A DNA stretch of 64,000 nucleotides from the NCBI RefSeq assembly GCF_030283145.1, contig NZ_JASNWE010000001.1:1611751-1675750 (forward strand), read 5' to 3'. The translations under genes and the position numbers were made by a program. The stretch's first letter is position 1. Each line of letters opens with the position of its first letter. Of the stretch, positions 1 through 8,728 are shown piece after piece. The notes below the pieces were generated by a model. It was not told the DNA's origin and did no database searches. It was given only the letters and a program-made list of their open reading frames with translations. The stretch is from Actinomadura xylanilytica. Lineage in GTDB: Bacteria > Actinomycetota > Actinomycetes > Streptosporangiales > Streptosporangiaceae.

Positions 1-1404
1 GAAGATCTTCACCATCCGGGTGTCGGAGCCGAACCGCTCCCAGCCCGGGTCGCCGTGCACGGCGAAGTCGATCCAGGCGCGGTGCATGGTGTCGGCCAGT
101 TCCTGGGGCGGGTTGGGGCCGGTCAACCCCCCGGTCCCCGCGCCGAGGTTGTCGAAGACGAACCCGAGCTCCAGCGCGTGGCAGGCGCCGAGGTCGTGGT
201 CGGGCGACCGCCAGCCGAACTCGTACATCCAGGTCGGAGCGGGCGCGTGGCCGTCGGCGACGCGGTTGGCGGGGACGCGGAACATCCGGTCGGTGATGAG
301 CGTGGCCATCAGCTCCCCGGCGCTCTGCCCGGTGTGACGGTCGCGGTACGCGGCGGCCACGGCGGGCGGGACGCCCATGCCCGCGCAGGCGGCGTCGACC
401 AGATCGTCGTTGAGGATCGTGGCGAGCCCGGTCGGCATCAGGAACAGCCGGAACTCCTCGGCGGTCGTGCCGATGAGCAGGTCGACGTCGCGTCCGGCGC
501 CGTCCGCGATGGCGTCCTCGGCGCGGCGCGGGTACAGGTCGCCGTCCAGCACCGGCATCAGCGACATCGCGGCGGACGCGGTGGTCCGGCCCCAGTGGCG
601 CGGATCGGGCAGCGCGGCGACCGCGGCGGCGATCTCGGCCTGCACCGGGATGATCGCGGCGGGGGCGAGCGCGGCGAACCCCGCGGCGGTCGGCTCCACG
701 CCGAGCCGGGACGCCATCTCGCGGGTGACGACCATGGCGTCGTCCGGGTCCTGCGCGATGTTGCCCGCACCGCTCTGCGCGATGGCCCGGTGGAACAGCC
801 CGAGGTCGAGGGAGAGCAGCGTGGTGACGCTCATCGCGCCCGCGGACTCGCCGAAGACGGTGACCCGGCCGGGGTCGCCGCCGAACGCGGCGATGTTGTC
901 GCGGACCCATTCGAGGGCGGCGATCTGGTCGCGCAGGCCGCGGTTGGACGGGGCGCCGGGCAGGTTGGCGAACCCCTCCACGCCCAGCCGGTAGTTGAAG
1001 GTCACGCAGACGACGCCGTCGCGGGCGAACGCGGCGCCGTTGTAGACGTCCACGGCCCCGGACCCGTTGCGGAACGCGCCGCCGTGGATCCACACCATGA
1101 CCGGCAGGCCCGCCCCTCCCGGCGCGGGCTCCGGCGTCCAGACGTTGAGGTTCAGGCAGTCGTCGCCCGGGATCTGCGGGTCGGGCAGCAGCATGTCGTA
1201 CGGCTTGGGGTAGCCGGGCTTGGGCGCGGTCGGGCCCGGCTCGGTGGCGTCGCGGACGCCGTCCCAGGACTCGGGCGGGCGCGGCGCCTGGAAGCGGTTC
1301 GCGCCGAAGGGCGGCGCGGCGTAGGGGATGCCGAGGAAGGCGGCGATCCCGCCGCGCGTGGTCCCGCGCACCTTGCCGTACGCCGTCTGGACGACCGCAG
1401 TCAT
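1..1404 (-). CDS. Type B carboxylesterase, C-terminus cut by window edge
   Basis: Alpha/beta-hydrolase of the carboxylesterase/para-nitrobenzyl esterase family, hydrolysing carboxylic esters; substrate unknown. It reads in frame for 468 codons to the left edge, so the C-terminus is missing. Visible landmarks are the N-terminal FLGIPYA and the DDCLNLNVW block, the oxyanion-hole motif HGGAF, the nucleophile elbow GESAG (about residue 190) and a histidine in the segment GACHALELGFVF that suits the catalytic His. A GGAGG ribosome site (1411-1415) lies 6 nt before the ATG. A TetR gene lies upstream on the same strand, and palindromic half-sites overlap the leader, so local repression is likely. 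No signal peptide is seen. Confidence 0.9.
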   Translation of the reverse strand, partial: MTAVVQTAYGKVRGTTRGGIAAFLGIPYAAPPFGANRFQAPRPPESWDGVRDATEPGPTAPKPGYPKPYDMLLPDPQIPGDDCLNLNVWTPEPAPGGAGLPVMVWIHGGAFRNGSGAVDVYNGAAFARDGVVCVTFNYRLGVEGFANLPGAPSNRGLRDQIAALEWVRDNIAAFGGDPGRVTVFGESAGAMSVTTLLSLDLGLFHRAIAQSGAGNIAQDPDDAMVVTREMASRLGVEPTAAGFAALAPAAIIPVQAEIAAAVAALPDPRHWGRTTASAAMSLMPVLDGDLYPRRAEDAIADGAGRDVDLLIGTTAEEFRLFLMPTGLATILNDDLVDAACAGMGVPPAVAAAYRDRHTGQSAGELMATLITDRMFRVPANRVADGHAPAPTWMYEFGWRSPDHDLGACHALELGFVFDNLGAGTGGLTGPNPPQELADTMHRAWIDFAVHGDPGWERFGSDTRMVKIF

Positions 1405-1416
1405 GCCGCGCCTCCG

Positions 1417-1433
1417 GTTCTAGAACGAAGTTC
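1417..1433. promoter_or_regulatory. Overlapping palindromes before the esterase, candidate operator
   Basis: GTTCTAGAAC (1417-1426) is a perfect 10-bp palindrome and overlaps GAACGAAGTTC (1423-1433), giving three alternating GTTC/GAAC half-sites 13-29 nt upstream of the esterase start. The TetR protein encoded next door is the natural candidate binder; that is inference. Confidence 0.4.
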
Positions 1434-1562
1434 GACTCAGCCAGAGGGTACGGGACGCCCCCGCCCGACCGGAAGCGCGCCGGACCGAAGGACCGAACCC
1501 GAGTCCGGCAGGACGGGGCAGACCGGCGGGGCGGCGGAATGGTCGAGCGGGCGGGCGGGCGG

Positions 1563-2189
1563 TCAGGCGGGCGGTGGCCCCGGGCGCAGCATCCGGGTCA
1601 GGTGCTCGCGGGCGAACGCGCGGATGGCGTCCTCGCCGTCGAGCCGGAGCCCGCCGCCCGGAATCAGCAGCAGCGACACCGCGACCCGGAGCAGCACCTC
1701 GGCGACCGTGGCGTAGTCCTGCCCGTCGCCCGGACGGGCCCGGCGCAGCCGGTCGGCGAGGATGTCGCGGGCGGCGAGCATGACCGCGCCGCCGTTCATG
1801 CTGAGCTGCGGGAGGAACGCCTCGGGCTCGCTCTCCAGCACGCGGGTCATCAGCGGGTGCGTGCGGGCGCCGCGCAGGCCGACGACGAAGCCCTCGACCA
1901 CCGCGTCCTCGGGGGTGGGCAGCCCCTCGGTCGCATCGGCGATCGAGGTCAGGAAGCGGTGCACCTCGCGCAGGATGACCGCCTGGAGGAGCTGCTCCTT
2001 GTTGGAGAACCTCCGGTAGATGGTGGTGCGCGCGACCCCGGCCCGCTTGGCGACGTCCTCGACGCTGACCCGGCGCAGCCCGTAGGTCTCGAACTCCGCG
2101 AGCGCGGCGTCCAGGATCCGGGTGTCCAGGCCGTCGGGGTCGGGGGCCGCCGCCAGCAGCCCGGCCAGCGGGGTCGTGTCCATGGTCAT
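1563..2189 (-). CDS. TetR/AcrR family transcriptional regulator
   Basis: A 208-aa one-component repressor. The N-terminal helix-turn-helix (about residues 25-70) is typical: ILDAALAEFETYGLRRVSVEDVAKRAGVA... followed by TTIYRRFSNKEQLLQAV. The rest is an all-helical ligand/dimer domain with no family-specific signature. Two ATGs (2189 and 2183) could start it; the first is used. It lies upstream of the esterase on the same strand and diverges from an MpaB-type oxygenase gene. A near-palindrome in the shared promoter and another before the esterase suggest it controls both neighbours. The inducing ligand is unknown, but the neighbourhood points to a lipid or ester. Confidence 0.88.
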   Translation of the reverse strand: MTMDTTPLAGLLAAAPDPDGLDTRILDAALAEFETYGLRRVSVEDVAKRAGVARTTIYRRFSNKEQLLQAVILREVHRFLTSIADATEGLPTPEDAVVEGFVVGLRGARTHPLMTRVLESEPEAFLPQLSMNGGAVMLAARDILADRLRRARPGDGQDYATVAEVLLRVAVSLLLIPGGGLRLDGEDAIRAFAREHLTRMLRPGPPPA

Positions 2190-2238
2190 AGCCGCACCTT
2201 AACCGGGGGAGGACGTCGCTCCGTACTCCTTCCCGCAA

Positions 2239-2265
2239 CACAGCTACAGTATTCGTAGTTCTGTC
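2239..2265. promoter_or_regulatory. Divergent promoter with TetR-type near-palindrome
   Basis: CTAC-N7-GTAG (2244-2258) is flanked by ACAG and CTGT, an imperfect palindrome in the TetR/MpaB intergenic region. A -10-like TACAGT (2245-2250) for the rightward gene lies inside it, so binding here would block transcription. Confidence 0.45.
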
Positions 2266-2293
2266 CTCCAGGCTGATCCTCCCGGCGGTGCGC

Positions 2294-3169
2294 ATGACCG
2301 ACCAGACCCCCCACGCCCGGCCCGCCCCGCTCGGGCCGTCCTCCCTGACCTGGCGCTTCTTCGGTGACACCCGGATGCTGCTGGTGGGGCCGCGGGCGGC
2401 GGTGCTCCAGAACATGCTCCCGGCGCTCGGCCAGGGCGTCCTGGACCACTCGGTGTTCTTCTCCGAGACCTTCGCCCGCCTCAAGCGCTCGGCCGGGCCG
2501 ATCCTCGACACCGTCTATGGCGGGCCCGAGTCGCGGCGGACCGGCGAGCGGGTCCGCGACTTCCACCGCGAGATCAAGGGCACGATGCCGGACGACTCCC
2601 GCTACCACGCGCTCGACCCCGAGACCTTCTACTGGGCGCACGCCACGTTCCTCGACACCATGCTGCACGGGATCGAGACCTTCATCCGGCCGCTGCGCGA
2701 GGACCAGAAGCGGCAGATCTACGAGGAGTCCAAGACCTGGTTCCGGATGTACGGGGTGAGCGACCGCGCGATGCCCGAGGACTGGGAGGCGTTCCAGGCG
2801 TACTGGGAGCGGATGCTCGAAGAGGAGATCGTCCCGCACAAGACCGCCCGCTACGGCGTCGGCTACGTCACCAAGGGCCTGCCCGCCCCGCCGAAGGTGC
2901 CCGCGCCGCTGTGGCGCGCGGTCTCGCCGCCGCTGAACGCGCTCGCCCGCTTCATCACCGTCGGCGGCCTGCACCCGCGGATGCGCGAGCTCCTCGACCT
3001 GCCGTGGAGCGCCGCCGACGAGCGCCGGCACCGCCGCTTCGCCGCCGCCGTCCGGCGCGGCAACCGGTGGTGGCCGCTGCTGCCCGAGGCGGTCCGCTAC
3101 GCCCCGCACGCCCGTCGCGCCTTCCGCCGGGAGGGGGCGGCGGGTCAGGCGCGGATCCTGGCGTCGTAG
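2294..3169 (+). CDS. MpaB-family oxygenase (DUF2236)
   Basis: A 291-aa member of the DUF2236/oxygenase MpaB family, which includes the rubber oxygenase Lcp and fungal MpaB; characterised members are haem enzymes that cleave or oxidise isoprenoid chains. Family features seen are the N-terminal LTWRFFGD segment, a HALDPETFYWAHATF block with histidines suited to haem binding, and a WFRMYGVSDRAMPEDW stretch. GTG 2288 or ATG 2294 could start it; neither has a good Shine-Dalgarno, and the ATG fits homologues better. The last 25 nt overlap the 3' end of the convergent SDR gene. Beside a P450, an SDR and acyl ligases it probably acts in lipid or terpenoid oxidation. Confidence 0.85.
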   Translation: MTDQTPHARPAPLGPSSLTWRFFGDTRMLLVGPRAAVLQNMLPALGQGVLDHSVFFSETFARLKRSAGPILDTVYGGPESRRTGERVRDFHREIKGTMPDDSRYHALDPETFYWAHATFLDTMLHGIETFIRPLREDQKRQIYEESKTWFRMYGVSDRAMPEDWEAFQAYWERMLEEEIVPHKTARYGVGYVTKGLPAPPKVPAPLWRAVSPPLNALARFITVGGLHPRMRELLDLPWSAADERRHRRFAAAVRRGNRWWPLLPEAVRYAPHARRAFRREGAAGQARILAS

Positions 3170-3948
3170 CCCTTCCTGGCGTCCTCGTCGTACTCCAGGA
3201 AGATCTTGTCGAGGCCGTAGCGGCGGGCCACCGCCCGCTTGACCCGGTCGGGGACCAGGCCGCCGATCCGCACCTGCCCGGACAGCTTGCGCGGAACGAC
3301 CGCCTGCGGGCGCGGACGGCCGACGAGCTCGACCACCGCGGCGGCGATGTCCTCCGGCTCGCAGTTCTTCTGCCCCTTGGGGCTGCGGGTGCCGGCGACC
3401 AGCTCGGTGTTGGTGAAGGTGGGCAGCACCGCGCTCACGTTCACCCCGCGGTCCAGCACCTCCAGCCGGGTCGCCTCGGTGAAGGCGATGACCGCGGCCT
3501 TGCTGGCGTTGTAGAGCGCGAGGCCCGGCGTCGGCAGCACCCCGGCGAGCGAGGCAATGTTGATCACGTGCCCGGCGCCGCGCGGCAGCATCCGGCCGAG
3601 AGCGAGCTTGGTGCCGATCATCACGCCGTGCACGTTGATGTCAATGCAGCGCCGCGCGTCGGCGTCGCTCTCGCCGGTGACCGGGCCGATCGGCATGATG
3701 CCGGCGTTGTTGACCAGCACGTCCAGCGGCCCGGCCGGCTCCTCGGCCCGGTCCAGGAACGCGGCGAACGACGCGCGCGAGGTCACGTCCAGCGGGTACG
3801 CGGCGACGCCGAGCCGCTCCCCCGCCTCCTCGGCGGCGGCCTCGTCGATGTCGCCGATGACGACCGACGCGCCCTTGTCCTTCAGCGCGCGGGCGGTCGC
3901 GAACCCGATCCCGCGGGCACCTCCGGTGACGGCGATGACCTTGCTCAT
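3145..3948 (-). CDS. Short-chain dehydrogenase/reductase
   Basis: A 267-aa classical SDR. It shows the NAD(P)-binding TGGARGIG motif near the N-terminus, the NNAG motif (LVNNAGIMP, about residue 85), and the catalytic Ser plus YxxxK in INIASLAGVLPTPGLALYNASK. An Asp at the end of beta-2 (VIGDID) favours NAD(H). The ATG overlaps the P450 stop as ATGA (3945-3948), so the two are translationally coupled: the P450 probably hydroxylates a substrate and the SDR oxidises the alcohol. The C-terminal extension KIFLEYDEDARKGYDARIR is shared by SDRs found beside P450 genes in mycobacteria and relatives. Confidence 0.92.
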   Translation of the reverse strand: MSKVIAVTGGARGIGFATARALKDKGASVVIGDIDEAAAEEAGERLGVAAYPLDVTSRASFAAFLDRAEEPAGPLDVLVNNAGIMPIGPVTGESDADARRCIDINVHGVMIGTKLALGRMLPRGAGHVINIASLAGVLPTPGLALYNASKAAVIAFTEATRLEVLDRGVNVSAVLPTFTNTELVAGTRSPKGQKNCEPEDIAAAVVELVGRPRPQAVVPRKLSGQVRIGGLVPDRVKRAVARRYGLDKIFLEYDEDARKGYDARIRA

Positions 3949-5336
3949 CGGCTCTGCTCCAAACGGTCGAGACGGTCGAGACGGTCGAGACGGACGGGGA
4001 GGCCGTCCTTGGGCGAGGGCAGCGAGGTGGTGTCCAGCGGCCATTCGTACCGCGCCGGCACGCTCCACCGGTAGCGCTGGAGCATCTGGTGCAGGACGCT
4101 CTTGACCTGCATGCCGGCGAAGTGGAGGCCGATGCACTTGTGCGCGCCGCCACCGAACGGCTCCCAGGCGTACTTGTGCACCTTGTCCTCGCGGCGGTCC
4201 GGCGCGAACCGCTCGGGGTCGAACCGCTCCGGGTCCGGCCACCACTCGGCCATGTGGTGGTTGGTGAGCGCCGGCACGACCACGGTCGTCCCGGCGGGGA
4301 TGTGGAAGCCGAGGATCGAGGTGTCCTTGACCACCCGGCGGGGCAGCGCCGGGACGGGCGCGACGAGCCGCAGCGCCTCCTTCATCACCATGTCGATGCC
4401 GGTCAGCGCGTCCAGGTCGGCGAACTCCAGCCCGGTGCGGCCGTGCTCGGCGACCAGCGCCAGCGACTCGTCCCGCAGCCGCTCCTGCCACTCGGGGTGC
4501 TTGGCGAGGTAGTACGCCATCGTGGTCAGGGTGATCGTGGTGGTGTCGTGCGCCGCCATCAGGGCGAAGATCATGTGGTTGACGACGTCCTCGTCGGTGA
4601 ACCGGTGGCCGTCGTCGGTCTCGGCCTCGCAGAGCGCGGCGAACAGGTCGTCGCCGCCGTCGCGGCGCTTGGCGGGCAGGTGCTCGCGGAAGAACGCCTC
4701 CAGCACCTTGCGGGCCCGCAGCCCCTTGTACCACCGCAGCCCGGGGACCGGGAAGCGCACGTAGGCCGTCCCGGCCCGGACCGCGTCGACGAACGCGCCG
4801 TTGATCCGGCCGGCCTCCGCGCGGTCCAGCTCGACGCCCATGAACACGTCGGCCGCCAGGTCCAGGGTGAGCTGCTTGACGTGGTCGTACACGGTGAAGC
4901 CCCGGCCGGGCTCCCAGGCGTCCAGGCCGGTGGCGATGCCGGGCGCCATCGCCTCCATGTAGGCGCGCAGCCGGGGCCTGTTGAACGCCTGCTGCATGAT
5001 GCGCCGGTGGTGCAGGTGCTCCTCGAAGTCCAGGAGCATGATGCCGCGGTAGAAGAACGGGCCGATGAAGTAGCTCCAGGCGGGCCCGTTGGCGAACGCC
5101 TTGTCCCGGTTGACCAGCACCGTCTCGGCGGCCTCCGGCCCCTGGACGGTGACGGTCCGCTGGCCGAGCAGCCAGCCCCAGGTGACCGGTCCGAACTGCT
5201 CGTACCGCTTGCGGGCGATCCGGAACGGCTGCCGCATGACCTGGAAGGTGTCCCCGATGTACGGGACCCCCACCGCGCCACGGACCGGCTTGAGGCCGCT
5301 GCCCTCGGGCGGCGGCGCGAGGATGGTCGTGGCCAT
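3945..5336 (-). CDS. Cytochrome P450
   Basis: A 463-aa P450 monooxygenase. The I-helix oxygen-binding motif AHDTT is near residue 262, the K-helix ExxR (EALR) near 318, and the haem-binding loop FGGGAHKCIG near 402 with the axial Cys. The start at 5336 is preceded by GGAGG at 5-nt spacing; an upstream ATG at 5384 has no such site. It is coupled to the downstream SDR by an ATGA overlap. The extreme C-terminus is a 3-aa LDR repeat encoded by a 9-bp tandem repeat (3964-3993) and looks like a replication-slippage extension. The substrate is unknown; sterol, terpene or fatty-acid oxidation fits the context. Confidence 0.93.
   Translation of the reverse strand: MATTILAPPPEGSGLKPVRGAVGVPYIGDTFQVMRQPFRIARKRYEQFGPVTWGWLLGQRTVTVQGPEAAETVLVNRDKAFANGPAWSYFIGPFFYRGIMLLDFEEHLHHRRIMQQAFNRPRLRAYMEAMAPGIATGLDAWEPGRGFTVYDHVKQLTLDLAADVFMGVELDRAEAGRINGAFVDAVRAGTAYVRFPVPGLRWYKGLRARKVLEAFFREHLPAKRRDGGDDLFAALCEAETDDGHRFTDEDVVNHMIFALMAAHDTTTITLTTMAYYLAKHPEWQERLRDESLALVAEHGRTGLEFADLDALTGIDMVMKEALRLVAPVPALPRRVVKDTSILGFHIPAGTTVVVPALTNHHMAEWWPDPERFDPERFAPDRREDKVHKYAWEPFGGGAHKCIGLHFAGMQVKSVLHQMLQRYRWSVPARYEWPLDTTSLPSPKDGLPVRLDRLDRLDRLEQSR
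3964..3993. repeat. 9-bp tandem repeat in P450 C-terminus
   Basis: The unit CGGTCGAGA occurs three times followed by a diverged fourth copy, and encodes repeated Leu-Asp-Arg at the P450 C-terminus. Confidence 0.8.
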
Positions 5337-5378
5337 GAACCCTCCGGTGCCCGGAACGAGGTGACCCGTCCGGGCGTG

Positions 5379-5409
5379 CAACAAAGGTGCGGATTATGTC
5401 GCTTTGTTG
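5379..5409. promoter_or_regulatory. 8-bp inverted repeat upstream of P450-SDR, candidate operator
   Basis: Perfect 8-bp arms CAACAAAG and CTTTGTTG, 15 nt apart, lie 43-73 nt upstream of the P450 start in locally AT-rich DNA. The position suits a regulator of the P450-SDR pair; the protein is unknown. Confidence 0.45.
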
Positions 5410-5499
5410 TAACGCAACGGGCGCCAGGAAGTCCATAGCGGCGGCCGGGTGACTTGCGCCTCGTCCAGGCGGGGTCAGTGCCCGCTGCGTACGCGATGC

Positions 5500-5519
5500 G
5501 CGCGCACGGATGTGCGCGC
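5500..5519 (-). terminator. Possible hairpin terminator after the synthetase gene
   Basis: GCGCGCAC-GGAT-GTGCGCGC forms a perfect 8-bp stem with a 4-nt loop, 126 nt past the stop of the acyl-CoA synthetase. It has no T tract, so the call is weak. Confidence 0.3.
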
Positions 5520-5644
5520 CCACCGGAAGCGGCTGCGTGCGGAGCGAGGGCGCACGGCGCGGGCGCGGGGCGAGGTGGACCGGCGGCGGGCGTGGCAGGC
5601 AGTCAGCAGGCGCGGCGAGCGGTCAACGGGCGCGGCGCGGGCGG

Positions 5645-8629
5645 TCAGCGGGCCTGGCGGGCGGTCTGCGCGCGGAGCAGGCGGCGGCGGGCGGTCTCGG
5701 TGAGCGGCCGGTACGCGCCGGAACGGTCGCGGTAGTACGTGCGGCCGTCGCCCACGGGAGGGACGCCCTCCTCGCGCAGCGGCGCGGACAGCAGCCGGTG
5801 CCCGCCCGTCACCGGGATCTCGTCCACGATCCGGACGACGGCGGGCCGCAGCCCCGGATCGACCCGCAGCAGCGCCTCGGACAGGTCGACCGGCTTCAGC
5901 TCGCCGGCCGCGCCCGCGCGCAGGCTGATCGCCGCGGCGGCCAGCTCGGCGTCGCCGGCCGGGACGCCGTAGACGGCGACCGCGTCGACGCAGGGCAGGT
6001 CGCCGAGCGCGTCCCGGATCGGGCCGGGCGGGACGATCCCCTCGGGCGTGCGGATCAGCTCGGCCTCGCGGCCGACCAGCCAGTAGTCGCCGCCCTCGTC
6101 GCGGCGGAACAGGTCACCGGTGATCGTCCAAGCGTCCTCGGGCGCGAACACGCCGCGCACCGGGCGGACCGCGGACGCGACCGCGGCCGGGCGGATCCGG
6201 GCGAGCAGCATGCCGATCTCGCCGGGCCCGCACTCGGCCGCGAACCCGCCCGGCCCCGCGGCGAGCCGTCCCGCCTCCAGGTCGTAGCGGGCCAGCCGCA
6301 GCTCGGCGCTGCCCGGCATCGGGCGGCCGAGCGAGCCGGGCTTCTTGCCGCTCAGGTTGACCAGGATCGCCTCGCCCTCGGTGGAGGCGTAGAACTCCAG
6401 CACCCGGGCGGGCGTGAACCGCTCCTCGACCCGCCGCCACAGGCCGCGCGGCATGCCCGAGCCGATGAACAGCCGCACGGCGTGGTGCCGCTCGCCGGGA
6501 TGCGGCGGCGCGCTCACCAGGTCGCGCAGCAGCGTCCAGGTGTAGGACGCGACGGTCACCCCGTAGCGGCGCGCCTCGTCCCAGAACGTCTCAGGATCGT
6601 AGGCGCTGGCCAGGGCGAGCCGGGCGCCGCTCGCGACGGCGCCGCCGAGGCTCATCAGCAGCGCGGACGGATGTTGCAGCGGGGTGATGCTGAAGACGGT
6701 GTCGGCCGGTGACAGCGCCGCCGACGAGGCCGTCCCGAACGCCGACAGCGCCCAGCGGCGGTTGGTGATGCGGCTCGCCCGCAGCCGCTCGCCGTCGCCG
6801 GTGAACAGCACGAACGCCAGGTCGCCGGCGCGGCCCGGGTTGGGCCGGAACCAGCCCGGCGGCTCGACCCGGGCGGGGTCGATGCGCTCCATGTCCATCA
6901 GCGGGAGGCCGAGCTCGCGGGTCGCGCCCCCGCCGCCGAGCAGGTGGCCGGGCACGCCGTCCAGCCGGGACGCGCGGGCGGCGTGCTCGGGGTCGGCGAT
7001 GACGCGGCCGATCCGGCCGAGCTCGGCCTCGCGGGCCAGGTCGCCGTCGGGGCGCAGCAGCACCGCGACCGCGCCCAGCCTGCTCAGCGCCGCCACCAGC
7101 GCGAGCGCGGTCGGCCGGGTCCCCATCAGCACGCCGACCGCGTCACCCTGCCGGACCCCGACGTGGATCAGCCCGCGGACGATCGCGTCGATGCGCCGCT
7201 CGGCCGCCGCGTGGGTGTGCGCGCGGCCCTGGTAGAGGAAGAACACGTCGCCCGGGGCGCGGCGCGCCTGCTCGTCGAGCAGCAGGCCGAGCGACATCCG
7301 CGTGTCGGCGTGGATGCGTTCGAGCCGGGCCAGCCGGGGCAGGTTGAGCGTGGCCTCGCGGGTGAGCTGCCGCGAGCCGCGCACGGCCCGCGCGGCGGTC
7401 CCGGCGGCCGAACGGGCGGCGCTCGAGCCGACGCCCATCGCGAGCTGGAGCCCGTAGCCGGCGGCGCCGCCGGGCAGCGCGGGCGCCGCGGCCTCCTCGT
7501 CGCCGTCGACCCGGTGGACGATCCCGGGCAGCTCGCCGCGGCCGTCGCGCCAGGCCGCCCAGGCAGCGACGGCGGGCCAGGTCTGCGTCACCGCGAGGCC
7601 GCCGACGACCAGGCCGAAGTGCCCGGCGCGCAGCGACGCCTCGTACACCTGCGCGCGGGACGCGGCGCGGCGGATGCCGCGCACCATCGGCGGCGAGGCG
7701 ATCTCGTCGACCTCGCCGACGAAGGTGAGCACCGGGCAGGTGATGTCGGCCAGCGTGACCAGCCGGTCGCCGATGACGAAGCCGCCGGTGAGCATCCGGT
7801 TGTGCGCGATGAACTGGCGGACGAAGTCGAGCAGCGCCGGGCCCGGCCACGACACCCAGCCCTCGCGTTCGAGGAAGCGGCGCTGCCGCTCGCGCGGGGC
7901 GAGGCGCTCGCGGTCGTGCAGCCGGAGGATGAAGTCGACCCGGCTGCGCACCGACTTGACCGGGCTGAGGAGCTGGAAGCCCGTCCGGGTCACCCAGCCG
8001 GGCACCGCGAAGCTGCGCAGCAGCGCGTCGGGGATGCGGCCGGCCGCGTCGGACGCGACCCAGCCCGGCAGCCCGAACGGGAGCCCGACGCTGGTGTCGG
8101 CGGGGCTGCCGAACGTGACCACCGACGCGACGCCCTCGCCGCGCCGGTACGCGGCGGTCTGGTAGACGAACATGCCGCCCTGCGAGTAGCCGGCGAGGTG
8201 CACGTCCCGTCCGGTGATCTCGCGGACCCGGTCGACGGCGTCGCTGACCGCCAGGACGTGGTCGGTGACGGTGCGCTCCAGCCCGCCGGGCTCGCGCTCG
8301 GGGGCGCCGAAGTCGACCACCCACGGGTCGACGCCGCGGTCGTACAGCGCGCCCACCGCGCTGACCCGCGAGGAGATGTCGTACACCTCGGCGGTCATCA
8401 TCAGCGGCGGGACGAGCAGCATCACCGGCCGCCCGGCGCCGTCCCCGGACGCCGCGGCGCGCGGGAAGTAGCGGCGCAGCCGGTAGGTGCGCTGCTCGGT
8501 CAGCACGTCGTACGGGGAGGCGTCCTCGCCGGTGTCGAGCCCGCCGAACCGCGCGACCTCGAGAGCGTTCTGGGCGGTGGAGCCCAGGCGCGCGCCCAGG
8601 CTGAGCAGCGCTTTGGCAACAGGGGGCAT
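5645..8629 (-). CDS. Bifunctional alpha/beta-hydrolase (lipase)/acyl-CoA synthetase, Rv1683-like
   Basis: A 994-aa two-domain protein. Residues 1-370 are an alpha/beta-hydrolase related to PHA synthases and lipases, with nucleophile elbow GYSQGG (about 150), Asp in VGEVDEIASP and His in RAGHFGLV. Residues 430-990 are an ANL adenylate-forming domain; it has FTGDG where the usual P-loop TSGSTG would be, STEGE in the A5 region, and TGDLFRRDEGGDYWLVGRE near the C-terminus. Length and domain order match the mycobacterial lipase/long-chain acyl-CoA synthase Rv1683, linked to triacylglycerol turnover. GAGAGG precedes the ATG by 6 nt. The degenerate P-loop may mean altered or weak ligase activity. 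Confidence 0.88.
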   Translation of the reverse strand: MPPVAKALLSLGARLGSTAQNALEVARFGGLDTGEDASPYDVLTEQRTYRLRRYFPRAAASGDGAGRPVMLLVPPLMMTAEVYDISSRVSAVGALYDRGVDPWVVDFGAPEREPGGLERTVTDHVLAVSDAVDRVREITGRDVHLAGYSQGGMFVYQTAAYRRGEGVASVVTFGSPADTSVGLPFGLPGWVASDAAGRIPDALLRSFAVPGWVTRTGFQLLSPVKSVRSRVDFILRLHDRERLAPRERQRRFLEREGWVSWPGPALLDFVRQFIAHNRMLTGGFVIGDRLVTLADITCPVLTFVGEVDEIASPPMVRGIRRAASRAQVYEASLRAGHFGLVVGGLAVTQTWPAVAAWAAWRDGRGELPGIVHRVDGDEEAAAPALPGGAAGYGLQLAMGVGSSAARSAAGTAARAVRGSRQLTREATLNLPRLARLERIHADTRMSLGLLLDEQARRAPGDVFFLYQGRAHTHAAAERRIDAIVRGLIHVGVRQGDAVGVLMGTRPTALALVAALSRLGAVAVLLRPDGDLAREAELGRIGRVIADPEHAARASRLDGVPGHLLGGGGATRELGLPLMDMERIDPARVEPPGWFRPNPGRAGDLAFVLFTGDGERLRASRITNRRWALSAFGTASSAALSPADTVFSITPLQHPSALLMSLGGAVASGARLALASAYDPETFWDEARRYGVTVASYTWTLLRDLVSAPPHPGERHHAVRLFIGSGMPRGLWRRVEERFTPARVLEFYASTEGEAILVNLSGKKPGSLGRPMPGSAELRLARYDLEAGRLAAGPGGFAAECGPGEIGMLLARIRPAAVASAVRPVRGVFAPEDAWTITGDLFRRDEGGDYWLVGREAELIRTPEGIVPPGPIRDALGDLPCVDAVAVYGVPAGDAELAAAAISLRAGAAGELKPVDLSEALLRVDPGLRPAVVRIVDEIPVTGGHRLLSAPLREEGVPPVGDGRTYYRDRSGAYRPLTETARRRLLRAQTARQAR

Positions 8630-8728
8630 CGTCGACCTCTCAGAGCGTCAACGCCATGTTGCCCCTGTTCAACGCGGTAAGCAATAACGGCCCCCGGATG
8701 GGCCGATCTTGCACCGCCGCACCGGGCG

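Larger units (their letters stand above)
5337..5644. other. Gene-free stretch between P450 and acyl-CoA synthetase
   Basis: No convincing gene. It holds the P450 leader, an inverted repeat CAACAAAG-N15-CTTTGTTG (5379-5409) and a GC-rich hairpin (5500-5519) that may terminate leftward transcription. The remainder is GC-rich sequence without recognisable features. Confidence 0.6.
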
